Shown: in pieces, positions 1 to 7,924 of the stretch
How positions within the stretch are numbered: position 1 is the first letter of the stretch
Layout: each line of letters opens with the position of its first letter
Origin: JADHUC01 sp964617665
Lineage (GTDB): Bacteria > Planctomycetota > Planctomycetia > Pirellulales > Pirellulaceae
Direction of reading: 5' to 3'
Length of the DNA stretch: 64,000 nucleotides
Assembly (NCBI GenBank): GCA_964617665.1
Contig: CAZUAH010000003.1
Span: forward strand, 1 to 64,000
Position numbers and translations under genes: made by a program
The notes under the pieces: model-generated
What the model saw: only the letters and a program-made list of their open reading frames with translations
Databases searched by the model: none
Told to the model about the DNA's origin: nothing

Positions 1-2
1 GC

Positions 3-875
3 GGAAGTCGCAAGACTTCCGGCTCCCGAACTCTTGCGAGTTCGGCTACGGGGATTCTGTTTGTCGCGATTTGCCTGGCTTTCTTCGGCTCCGCAGACCG
101 TTTCTGCCGAGCGGAAGATCAACGAACGGCGACGGTTGGCATGTCGGCGCGCATCGACCAATTGGTTCTGCCCGGTTCGCAATTGGAAACACTGCCGCTG
201 GAGGATCGACAACAGCCGATCGTGCTGCGGATCGCAGGGGTGTTTCCCCACGGCTCGGCGCACCGATACGATTTGGTCTACTACGGCCTGGAACCTGGAC
301 AGTTCGACCTGAAGGACTACCTGCGACGCAGCGACGGATCCTCGATGGAGGATATCCCCTCGATCTTGGTGGAAATCCAACCCGTTTTGCCGCCGGGGCA
401 AATCAAGCCAAACAAACTCGAACCACAAAGCGTCGGGCGCCTGGGCGGGTACCGCGCGATGCTGGTGCTCGGCGGTATTGTATGGGTCGGCGGATTGCTG
501 GTGATTCTGTTTGCCGGCCGCAAGCGGAAACAAGCGGCTGCGTTGGCCGCTCGACAGCCAGCGTCGCTGGCGGATCGTTTGCGTGGGACAGTCGAAGACG
601 CCGTTGCGGGCAAGCTCAATCAAAGCGAGTTGGCCGAATTGGAGAGGATGTTGCTGGCCTACTGGCGGCGACGTCTCGATATGGAGGAGTTGGATGCCGC
701 TGAGGCAATTGTTCGGCTGCGCGAGCACGAGGACGCGGGGGCATTGCTCAAACAGCTTGAACGATGGTTGCACTGTCCGGACACTTCGTCCGATGTCGAT
801 GTGGCATCGCTGCTCGAACCTTACCGGACGTTACCGCCCGATGCGTTAGAGGAGAAACACACCCCGACGCCGTGA
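3..875 (+). CDS. Membrane protein of a Bat-like VWA operon, 5' end unresolved
   Basis: The frame is open from the first bases of the window, so the gene probably starts upstream; the ATG at 141 is too late because a signal-peptide-like hydrophobic stretch (TGILFVAICLAFFGSA) lies just before it. After it come an extracytoplasmic beta-rich part, a membrane segment near bases 460-520 (AMLVLGGIVWVGGLLVILF) followed by a basic patch, and a helical C-terminal part. It lies directly before two VWA genes on the same strand, so it probably belongs to the Bat-like (aerotolerance-type) membrane complex. I do not recognise a named family. The first 50 bases also resemble a palindromic intergenic repeat, so the start could alternatively lie within it. 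Confidence 0.6.
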   Translation, partial: GSRKTSGSRTLASSATGILFVAICLAFFGSADRFCRAEDQRTATVGMSARIDQLVLPGSQLETLPLEDRQQPIVLRIAGVFPHGSAHRYDLVYYGLEPGQFDLKDYLRRSDGSSMEDIPSILVEIQPVLPPGQIKPNKLEPQSVGRLGGYRAMLVLGGIVWVGGLLVILFAGRKRKQAAALAARQPASLADRLRGTVEDAVAGKLNQSELAELERMLLAYWRRRLDMEELDAAEAIVRLREHEDAGALLKQLERWLHCPDTSSDVDVASLLEPYRTLPPDALEEKHTPTP

Positions 876-910
876 GCCGTTGGGCGGGCGACAGATGAGT
901 TCGTACCCAA

Positions 911-974
911 TTAGCCGGAACGCGCTAGCGTCCGGTTTTCCGAAAGAAACCGTGGGCTCGCGCCCAGCGGCTGA
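911..974. repeat. Interspersed palindromic repeat between Bat-operon genes
   Basis: The 126-base gap before the first VWA gene holds two small hairpins: CCGGA/TCCGG around the palindrome CGCTAGCG, and GGGC-TCGC-GCCC. The outer ends TTAGCCG and CGGCTGA are also nearly complementary. It looks like one of the interspersed palindromes common in planctomycete intergenic DNA. The two halves were not folded by software. Confidence 0.5.
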
Positions 975-1001
975 CGGCGGCAGGCGCGAGAGACAAAGAA
1001 G

Positions 1002-1916
1002 ATGCCGTTTACGTATTGGACCATTTTGCTGTTGCTTCTGATTCCACCCTTGCTGCTCGTTTGGGTGTGGGGTCGGCGTGGGCGCAGTGTGGTGTTGCCA
1101 TTTGACCATGGCCAGCAGAAGTCGGGGCGATGGCTCAAAGCGATTCTGAACACGGCCCAGTCGCTACCGGCTCTGCTGTTGGCGGTCGTGATCGTGGTGT
1201 TGGCAGGACCCCAGCAGTTCAGCGAGCCGAAGACGAAGCGGGCTCTGACGAACATCGAATTCTGTGTTGATATCTCGGGCAGCATGACAGCCCAGTTCGG
1301 TGAAGGAACGCGTTACGATGCTTCCATGGAAGCCATCGACGAGTTCCTGGATTTCCGCGAGGGTGATGCATTCGGATTGACCTTCTTCGGCAATTCCGTC
1401 TTGCACTGGGTGCCATTGACGACTGACACGTCGGCCATACGTTGCTCGCCGCCCTTCATGCGCCCGGAAGTCGCGCCGTCCTGGTTCGGCGGCACGGAAA
1501 TCGGCAAGGCGCTGCTGGCGTGCAAAGACATTCTGACGGACCGCGAAGAAGGTGATCGAATGATCGTGCTCGTCTCGGATGGTCAAAGCTCGGACCTGCG
1601 CAACGGCAGTGACCAGGAAATCGCCAGGAAGCTGCGCGACAACAGCATCGTGGTCTACGCCATTCATATTTCCCAAACGAATATCCCGGACGAGATCGTG
1701 AATATTACGAGTATCACTGGGGGCGAAGTATTCAATCCCGGCGACACGGAAGCGCTGAAAGGCGTCTTTCACCGCATCGACCAGATGCAGGAAGCGAAGC
1801 TGGAGAAGGTCAGTGCCGAAACGATGGACCACTTCGTTCCTTTCTGCGTCGCTGGACTTGTGCTGCTGGCGGCCAGTGCCTTGTCGTCGTTTGGACTGAG
1901 GTACACACCGTGGTAG
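1002..1916 (+). CDS. VWA-domain membrane protein, BatA-like
   Basis: The 304-residue protein has an N-terminal membrane segment (ILLLLLIPPLLLVWVWG), a second one before the VWA domain, a VWA domain from about residue 83 with the metal-ion (MIDAS) motif DISGS and a later VSDG motif, and a C-terminal membrane segment (FVPFCVAGLVLLAASAL). This is the topology of BatA/BatB proteins. The ATG follows a purine-rich AAAGAAG. Its end overlaps the start of the next VWA gene, so the two are probably translated together. The partner proteins are inferred from context. Confidence 0.85.
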   Translation: MPFTYWTILLLLLIPPLLLVWVWGRRGRSVVLPFDHGQQKSGRWLKAILNTAQSLPALLLAVVIVVLAGPQQFSEPKTKRALTNIEFCVDISGSMTAQFGEGTRYDASMEAIDEFLDFREGDAFGLTFFGNSVLHWVPLTTDTSAIRCSPPFMRPEVAPSWFGGTEIGKALLACKDILTDREEGDRMIVLVSDGQSSDLRNGSDQEIARKLRDNSIVVYAIHISQTNIPDEIVNITSITGGEVFNPGDTEALKGVFHRIDQMQEAKLEKVSAETMDHFVPFCVAGLVLLAASALSSFGLRYTPW

Positions 1917-2950
1917 CCGAACTTGCAGTCTGTGCATTGGTAATCGTGTTGATCGGAGCCGAGTGGCTCCACGCACGCCGCTGCCGACGCCTGGCATACT
2001 TGGCATTCGGGCCAACTCGCCGCCCAGCCACGTGGGCGCGTCTTGCGCCGCTGCTACGGATTGTCGCAACCGTAGCGATGTGTTGGGGAATGGTCACGCT
2101 GATTCTGCTCGAGCCCAAGGTACATAGAGGAGATGAGCTGCCCGAGAGCGAAATGAAGCATGCCGTACTTGTGCTGGACGTTTCGCCCAGCATGCGACTT
2201 CAGGACGCAGGGCCGTCCGCCCTGCAAAGCCGGATGCAGCGAGCTTCGGACGTGATGGAATCGTTCTTCAAGCGGGTGGCTATTCAGCAGTATCGGCTGA
2301 GCGTCGTCGCGGTCTACAACGGGGCGATACCCGTTGTGGTTGATACGAACGACGTCGATGTGGTTCGCAATATCCTGAGCGACCTTCCCATGCACTACGC
2401 GTTTGTCGCAGGAAAGACGAACATCTTCGCCGGGCTGGAGGAAGCGGCTCGGATCGCCCGGCCCTGGAAACCCAGGAGTGCGACCGTGATTCTGGTCAGC
2501 GACGGCGATACGGTCCCCACGACAGGCATGCCGAAGATGCCCGCGTCGGTTGGCAATGTCGTCGTTGTGGGCGTGGGCGATCCAGTGACCGGCGGATTTA
2601 TCGACGGACGCCAATCACGACAAGATACCTCGACCTTGCGGCAGATCGCCGTACGCTTGGGCGGCACCTTTCATAATGGAAACGAGAACCACTTGAGCAC
2701 CGGTTTGCTGAACAAGTTGACGAAAACCGGTACCGGCAGCAAGTTGGAGCAGCTTACCAGACGCGAATATGCGCTGATCTGTTGTGGGCTGGGCGCGGTG
2801 ATTTACGCCCTCCTGCCGTTATTGCTTCACTATTTGGGCACTCGATGGAATCCAGGTGTTCCGAGCCAAATGGCAGCGAATTCCCGAGATAACGGCCGAA
2901 CTGGGCAGGACGAGAAAAGGGTATCCGGGAAGCTTGTCGATTCGGTATAA
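1910..2950 (+). CDS. VWA-domain membrane protein, BatB-like
   Basis: The GTG start lies seven bases inside the end of the preceding VWA gene, which suggests coupled translation. The 346-residue protein has two N-terminal membrane segments, a VWA domain with DVSPS at the MIDAS position and VSDGD further on, and a C-terminal membrane segment (EYALICCGLGAVIYALLPLLL) followed by a polar tail of about 50 residues. BatA and BatB are two related VWA membrane proteins encoded in tandem, and this pair fits that pattern. The proline in DVSPS replaces the glycine of the usual DxSxS context but leaves the metal-binding residues in place. Confidence 0.85.
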   Translation: MVAELAVCALVIVLIGAEWLHARRCRRLAYLAFGPTRRPATWARLAPLLRIVATVAMCWGMVTLILLEPKVHRGDELPESEMKHAVLVLDVSPSMRLQDAGPSALQSRMQRASDVMESFFKRVAIQQYRLSVVAVYNGAIPVVVDTNDVDVVRNILSDLPMHYAFVAGKTNIFAGLEEAARIARPWKPRSATVILVSDGDTVPTTGMPKMPASVGNVVVVGVGDPVTGGFIDGRQSRQDTSTLRQIAVRLGGTFHNGNENHLSTGLLNKLTKTGTGSKLEQLTRREYALICCGLGAVIYALLPLLLHYLGTRWNPGVPSQMAANSRDNGRTGQDEKRVSGKLVDSV

Positions 2951-2998
2951 TCGTAACAGTGCAGTGAACTGCGTGATACTGACAAAGAGGGCTGTGTT

Positions 2999-3592
2999 AT
3001 GCGAGTGTTAATCCTTCTCCTTTGGCTGGCTTTGCCCATCCTGGTCGGAGTCTATCACCTGGGACCGGGCCAAGAGCGGATGGTGCTGGACGACGCGGCT
3101 GGCTTGGTAAATCAAGCGGAAAAGTGCGCCGCTAACGAGCAATGGCCCGAGGCCTTAGAACAGTATGACGAAGCATTGAATTTGCTCCCGGCAGACGAAG
3201 TGCAGCGAGGACGTCGATTGCGGCTTGAACGGGCCAAGGTACAGATGCTGGCTCGCAAACTGCCGGAGGCTCACCAGGAATTGAAGATGCTCGTGGACGA
3301 GTTGTTGGAAAGCGAGAATCCGGACCCGCAACTTCTGGCTCAGTCTCGCGCAGCGTTGGCTAACGCCCAGTACTACATGACTTGGCTGATGCGTTTGGAG
3401 GGCGCACCGCGTGATGTGTGGGAGCCCGAGATCGAAGCGGCGCGTCAATCGTTTCGTTTGCTGGCACAACAGTCCGATCAGTCTGGCGACGAACAAGACG
3501 CTAAACGGCATCGCGAGGATTTGGAATCTTCGATCCGATTGGCGCGCATGGATCTTAGCGACTTGCAAGGACTGCCGTTACCCAGCCAGTGA
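2999..3592 (+). CDS. Small TPR protein, BatC-like, with possible tail beyond an in-frame TGA
   Basis: The 197-residue product starts at ATG 2999 after AGAGGG. It has an N-terminal hydrophobic anchor (LILLLWLALPILVGVYHLG) and tetratricopeptide-like helices (for example NEQWPEALEQYDEALNL). It is the third protein of the Bat-like cluster, the place where BatC is usually found. The frame stops at TGA 3590-3592 but stays open for 41 more codons with a clearly protein-like composition, so the true C-terminus may be longer (see the next entry). The TPR assignment is by helix pattern only. Confidence 0.75.
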   Translation: MRVLILLLWLALPILVGVYHLGPGQERMVLDDAAGLVNQAEKCAANEQWPEALEQYDEALNLLPADEVQRGRRLRLERAKVQMLARKLPEAHQELKMLVDELLESENPDPQLLAQSRAALANAQYYMTWLMRLEGAPRDVWEPEIEAARQSFRLLAQQSDQSGDEQDAKRHREDLESSIRLARMDLSDLQGLPLPSQ

Positions 3593-3718
3593 CAGGGCTG
3601 TGCCAGTGGCAAAGGCCGCGGTCGCGGCAAGAAGGGGATGGGCAAGAAAGGTGGACAGAAAGTGGAAGATGCTCGTGGCGCCAGTTCAGGCCCGCCGCCG
3701 GACGGACGTGGTTCATGA
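3593..3718 (+). other. In-frame Gly/Lys/Arg-rich extension of the TPR gene after a TGA codon
   Basis: Translation in the same frame past the TGA gives QGCASGKGRGRGKKGMGKKG, then QKVEDARGASSGPPPDGRGS and a second TGA. This composition is like low-complexity tails of membrane-associated proteins and unlike random intergenic DNA. A hairpin GCCGC-GGTC-GCGGC occupies 3615-3628, its loop beginning 27 bases after the TGA. Possible explanations are a recent CGA-to-TGA nonsense mutation, a sequence error, or a read-through/selenocysteine event. The function is unknown. Confidence 0.45.
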
Positions 3719-3830
3719 TGGCTGACGTTGGGCCACGGACGCTCACTTTCCAACGTCCATATGTTCTTTGCGGAATTACTCCGTCTAACCTCTATGTTCA
3801 ATATCCAATCGTGCAAAGGTGTATCGACAG

Positions 3831-6800
3831 ATGACTAGGTTGTTGATTTCCGTTGTGTGCACGTCTTTGGTAGTGCTCTCTGCTTATGTAGTGACCAGCG
3901 TCGCACAACCGCCGAGTGCATACCAAGTCCTGCCTAGAGCGGGAGCCGATCCTTTCGGGGCGCCAGCGGTCGCAGAAGTAGAAGAAGAAGAGGAGACGAA
4001 AGCTGCCGAGGCAGGCGACGAACCCGAGGATCCGGAAGCCAAGAAGAGGCAGGAAGAGGAGAAAAAGAAGGCCGCACGGCAGCAAAAGCTTCAGAAGCTG
4101 ACGTTCGACCGGCGCCCTTCGCACATTTTGAAAGAGTGGGCCAAATCCACAGAGCCTCCCGAACCGGAGAGCGAAGAAGATCCACCCGAGGACACGTCGG
4201 AGGAAGACCCCGATAAAGAAAAACCGGAGCCTGATCCATTCGACGAGGAACTCAAGCAATTTCAACGCAACGTGACGTTGGGGAACTGGCCCGACGTGAA
4301 GAGTTTCCTGGCATCGCTGTCGGAGGAAGAAGGCAAGACGGCTTATCGCCAGTTGCTGCAGTCGCTTCGCAATGTGCCGAAGGGCGTGCCGCCGGGATTA
4401 CCGCCGGAGTTGGAGGCCCAATTTGCGCAAATGATTCAAGCACGCAATGCGCAGCAGGGCAACAAGAGCCCGGAACACAACAAGTTTTCGTTCGACGACG
4501 TCATCGCACTTGCGGACGCCGCTCCCATTGAACTGGAAAAGGAAGATATCGCCAGCCTGGGCAGTATCTTACAGTTGCCGATCCGGGATGGAAACGCCAT
4601 CGAATCGTTGATGGCTCATCTGGAACAAGTATTGACCGCACCAGATGACAAGGCCATTTTCACCCGTCGACAGGTTGCCCAGTTGCTGATGGCGGCAGGT
4701 CAAGTGATCGAAGCGGGCAAGTTTCTGCCAAGCGTCGAGGAGGCAAGAGAGGAGAAAGACCACCAAGCGCTGAACTTGCTGTCGCGCTACTATTTGGCGA
4801 TGCATGCCGAGGAAAAGGAGCCTGATCACCTGGACGAGGCGTGGCATGTGACGCAGGCAGTTTTCAGCCTGGGAGATATCAAGAAGGAAGAGCGCGAGGA
4901 AGCTCTCCGCAGGGCCGTCGAGCTGGCCCCCAAGGTTCGAGAGGAATTCGGGCAGAAGTGGCTGAACGAGAGCTTCACGGACGAACCGCAGCGTGGGATC
5001 GAAATCATCGCTGCCATAGGATCGGCCGCGGCTACTGGCTTGCAGACTCACGCGCGAGATGCCAACTTCCGGCTCAAATCGCTGCAATTTCAAACGACCG
5101 CCGTCGAAGCGTTGCTCGAGGCATCCATAGAACGAGCGGACCAATGGAAGGAGATGTTGGACCTGCTGGCCGCCAACTGGCTCAGGGAAGCGGTCGTTTC
5201 CTATCAACGAGATCAGTCGAGCGGCTCGGGCCCGCGGCTAAGACGCGACAGGTATGGCAACTACTTCTATTTCGACGAGAACGAGATGATGCACATGCCT
5301 CGTAGCACCGGTTCGCTGCAGGCTGTCAAGACGACCGAACTGCTGGAGATCAAGCCCGGTCAGGCATGGATGGACCGTGTCAGCGAGAGCATGCGGCCAA
5401 AGTTTGACATGATGTTCGCTCAGCTTTATCTGAAAGTGGACGAAGAGGACAAGGCCTTTCCCTATATCGAACAGCTGGCGAGTCAGCACCCGGACATGGC
5501 CGAGGATTTGGTCGATGAGTTCCTGCGAGTGTGGACGCGAAATCATGACCCAAACGCGTCGCGAAACCGGACCAACTACTACATGTATATGTACGGATAC
5601 GAACGCAAGGCCGAGAGCATTCCGCTGACGCGTTCCAAGCAGGAGCGGAACCTGAAGGAACTGGCTGAGTTGGTCAAGCGGTTGAAGGCGTTGCCGCTGG
5701 GCGAATTGAACGAGCAGTTGCTAACCCGCGCTTTCACGACGTGCCACAGCAGTGCGGAAGTGTATCGCCTGGAAGCGATCGAGTCGGTGTTTGGATCGCT
5801 AGACGACCTGGAACCCAAGACATTGGCCGAACTGGCTCAGCAAATGCGGGCAAATCTGATCGGTGTGTGGCGCCAGCCGGCGGTCCAGGAAGACAAGAAG
5901 ACCAAACGCAAGCAAAAGGACATCCAAGCCGAAGTATTGCGAGGCTACGTTGTGGCGCGACAAGTGATTGAGGGCGGTTTGCAGAAGCACCCCGATCATT
6001 GGGCGCTGCAATTGGCCAAGGCGTCCTTGGATCACGACGAGAACAACTACCGCCAAGAGATCGCCAAGAGTTCAGAGTATAGCGAGCGTCGTAGTCGATC
6101 GTTTGCCGAGTTCCAAAAGGCGGCCGAGCTGTATGCGGCTCAGTCGAAGGGCCTTCGTGAAGACGAAGAAACGACGCGAGTCTACGAACTGTGGTACTAC
6201 GCCAGCTTGGGTGCGTGCGACTTGCAGCACGTCCGGGAGGACAATGTTCCCGACCTTCGGCAGCCCGCGTTGATTCGCCAGTCGATCCAGGCACTGGCCG
6301 ACGAGGCCGCCGATCGACACATGGCGATGTTCGCCAACACACTGTTCACACGCATGAGCGCCGTCAATCCGGCGGTCAAGTACCGCTACGTGAAGAACGG
6401 TCTCGACATTGTTGGGGACCACAAACGAGCGCAAGAGGCTCGCAAGGTTTTCGACTACTACAAAGACCTGGTCACGGAACTCAAGCTGGAGACGGTCGTC
6501 GATGGTAGCGACGTCGTGGGACACGAACGACCGTTTGGCGTGTTTGTGAACATCCGCCACACTCGTGAAATCGAACGCGAATCGGGAGGCTTTGGACGCT
6601 ACCTGCAGAATCAGAACACCAGTCGCTCGTATCGCTACAACTACGGTCGGCCGACGGAAGACTATCGGGATAAGTTCGAGGAGATCGTCCAGCAAGCGAT
6701 GAGCGAACAGTTCGAGGTGCTGTCGGTGACCTTCCAAACGGACGATGTCAATTCAAAGGCGATGTCCGAGTACGGATGGCGCCGCACGCCGTACGCCTAC

Positions 6801-7658
6801 CTTCTGTTGAAGGCCCGAGGGCCGGAAGTCGACAAGATCCCGCCCGTGCGACTCGACTTGGATTTCCTGGACACCTCCGGCTACGCCATTATCCCTATCG
6901 AGTCGCCCGCCGTGCCGATTGACGCATCACCGGCTGACGGCGAACCGCGACCGATTCAAAACCTGGCAATCACGCAGACGCTTGACGAACGGCAGGCGGC
7001 CGAAGGGAAGCTGATCCTCGAAATCAAGGCCACTGCCCAGGGATTGGTTCCCAAAATCGAAGATTTTCTTAGCGTGGAACCCGAGTACTTTGATGTTGTG
7101 GAAACGGAGGACCAAGGCCTATCCGTGTCGCAGTTCGACACGGAAAGCGAGGCCACCCTTGTCCTATCAGAACGCACATGGATGGTGACGATGCAGGCCC
7201 AGGAGGATTTGCCGGAGTTGCCCAAGGCATTTAGTTTCGCCCAAGCCCTTCTGCCAACAAAGGAAGTCGTCTATCAACGCTACGTCGACGCCGATCTGCT
7301 GGCGGTCGACCAGCAGATTTCGCTTGAACAGCAATATGGCGAGCTTGGCTACACGTGGATCTGGGGCGTCGTTGTCGGCGTTCTCGCGGTAATGGCACTC
7401 GTCATCGTGTGGCGACTCACCGCACGCAAGGCTCCCGAAGTCGTCCAAGAGCGATTCGGAATGCCCGAAGAGGTTACGCCGTTCACTGTGCTGGGATTAC
7501 TGAAGCACATCCAATCAAACAACGGCTTGGATGATACCGGTCAACAAGAACTGACGGCGTCCATCACACGACTGGAACGGCACTACTTCAGCCCCAAGCA
7601 AGACGAAGCCCCGAATCTGCACGAGATCGCGGAATCGTGGCTTCGCCGCGCCAGATAG
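3831..7658 (+). CDS. Large TPR-like exported membrane protein ending the Bat-like operon
   Basis: The chosen ATG at 3831 follows AAAGG at a plausible distance; a GTG at 3819 in the same frame would overlap that site. The 1275-residue protein has an N-terminal signal-like segment (LLISVVCTSLVVLSAYVV), an acidic then Lys/Glu-rich coiled region at about residues 45-140, a long alpha-helical repeat region, a beta-rich part near residues 900-1100, one membrane helix at about 1175-1200 (WIWGVVVGVLAVMALVIVW) and a short cytoplasmic helical tail. It is co-directional with the VWA genes and occupies the place of a BatD-like partner, but I see no clear BatD motif. I do not recognise a named family. Confidence 0.7.
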   Translation: MTRLLISVVCTSLVVLSAYVVTSVAQPPSAYQVLPRAGADPFGAPAVAEVEEEEETKAAEAGDEPEDPEAKKRQEEEKKKAARQQKLQKLTFDRRPSHILKEWAKSTEPPEPESEEDPPEDTSEEDPDKEKPEPDPFDEELKQFQRNVTLGNWPDVKSFLASLSEEEGKTAYRQLLQSLRNVPKGVPPGLPPELEAQFAQMIQARNAQQGNKSPEHNKFSFDDVIALADAAPIELEKEDIASLGSILQLPIRDGNAIESLMAHLEQVLTAPDDKAIFTRRQVAQLLMAAGQVIEAGKFLPSVEEAREEKDHQALNLLSRYYLAMHAEEKEPDHLDEAWHVTQAVFSLGDIKKEEREEALRRAVELAPKVREEFGQKWLNESFTDEPQRGIEIIAAIGSAAATGLQTHARDANFRLKSLQFQTTAVEALLEASIERADQWKEMLDLLAANWLREAVVSYQRDQSSGSGPRLRRDRYGNYFYFDENEMMHMPRSTGSLQAVKTTELLEIKPGQAWMDRVSESMRPKFDMMFAQLYLKVDEEDKAFPYIEQLASQHPDMAEDLVDEFLRVWTRNHDPNASRNRTNYYMYMYGYERKAESIPLTRSKQERNLKELAELVKRLKALPLGELNEQLLTRAFTTCHSSAEVYRLEAIESVFGSLDDLEPKTLAELAQQMRANLIGVWRQPAVQEDKKTKRKQKDIQAEVLRGYVVARQVIEGGLQKHPDHWALQLAKASLDHDENNYRQEIAKSSEYSERRSRSFAEFQKAAELYAAQSKGLREDEETTRVYELWYYASLGACDLQHVREDNVPDLRQPALIRQSIQALADEAADRHMAMFANTLFTRMSAVNPAVKYRYVKNGLDIVGDHKRAQEARKVFDYYKDLVTELKLETVVDGSDVVGHERPFGVFVNIRHTREIERESGGFGRYLQNQNTSRSYRYNYGRPTEDYRDKFEEIVQQAMSEQFEVLSVTFQTDDVNSKAMSEYGWRRTPYAYLLLKARGPEVDKIPPVRLDLDFLDTSGYAIIPIESPAVPIDASPADGEPRPIQNLAITQTLDERQAAEGKLILEIKATAQGLVPKIEDFLSVEPEYFDVVETEDQGLSVSQFDTESEATLVLSERTWMVTMQAQEDLPELPKAFSFAQALLPTKEVVYQRYVDADLLAVDQQISLEQQYGELGYTWIWGVVVGVLAVMALVIVWRLTARKAPEVVQERFGMPEEVTPFTVLGLLKHIQSNNGLDDTGQQELTASITRLERHYFSPKQDEAPNLHEIAESWLRRAR

Positions 7659-7688
7659 TCTGCCCATCTAGGAGTTGGCCGACCCACT

Positions 7689-7756
7689 CGTTTAACCGCA
7701 AGCCGGAGGCGTACGCTTTGGCTGGGACGCGCACGCCTCCGGCTTGCGGTTAAACG
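7689..7756. repeat. Perfect 24-base inverted repeat
   Basis: The arms at 7689-7712 and 7733-7756 are perfectly complementary over 24 bases, starting CGTTTAACCGCAAGCC. A 20-base spacer separates them. It lies between the Bat-like operon and the first MT-PQQ gene and could act as a transcription barrier. A related, imperfect copy sharing the CGTTTAACC ends is at 13395-13472. Confidence 0.85.
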
Positions 7757-7924
7757 GCTTCGGCAACGGGGCAGCCCAGTGAGACGTGATGCAGGCCGAA
7801 TCGGATGCCTGCGCGCTGCGCTTCTCACCGCCACACGGGACAAGCAAAGGGCGGACTGTTACACTATTGAGCTGGAATTGGCGCTTTGGCGCCGTAGTAT
7901 GCGTTATGAATCAAGGAGACGGCA

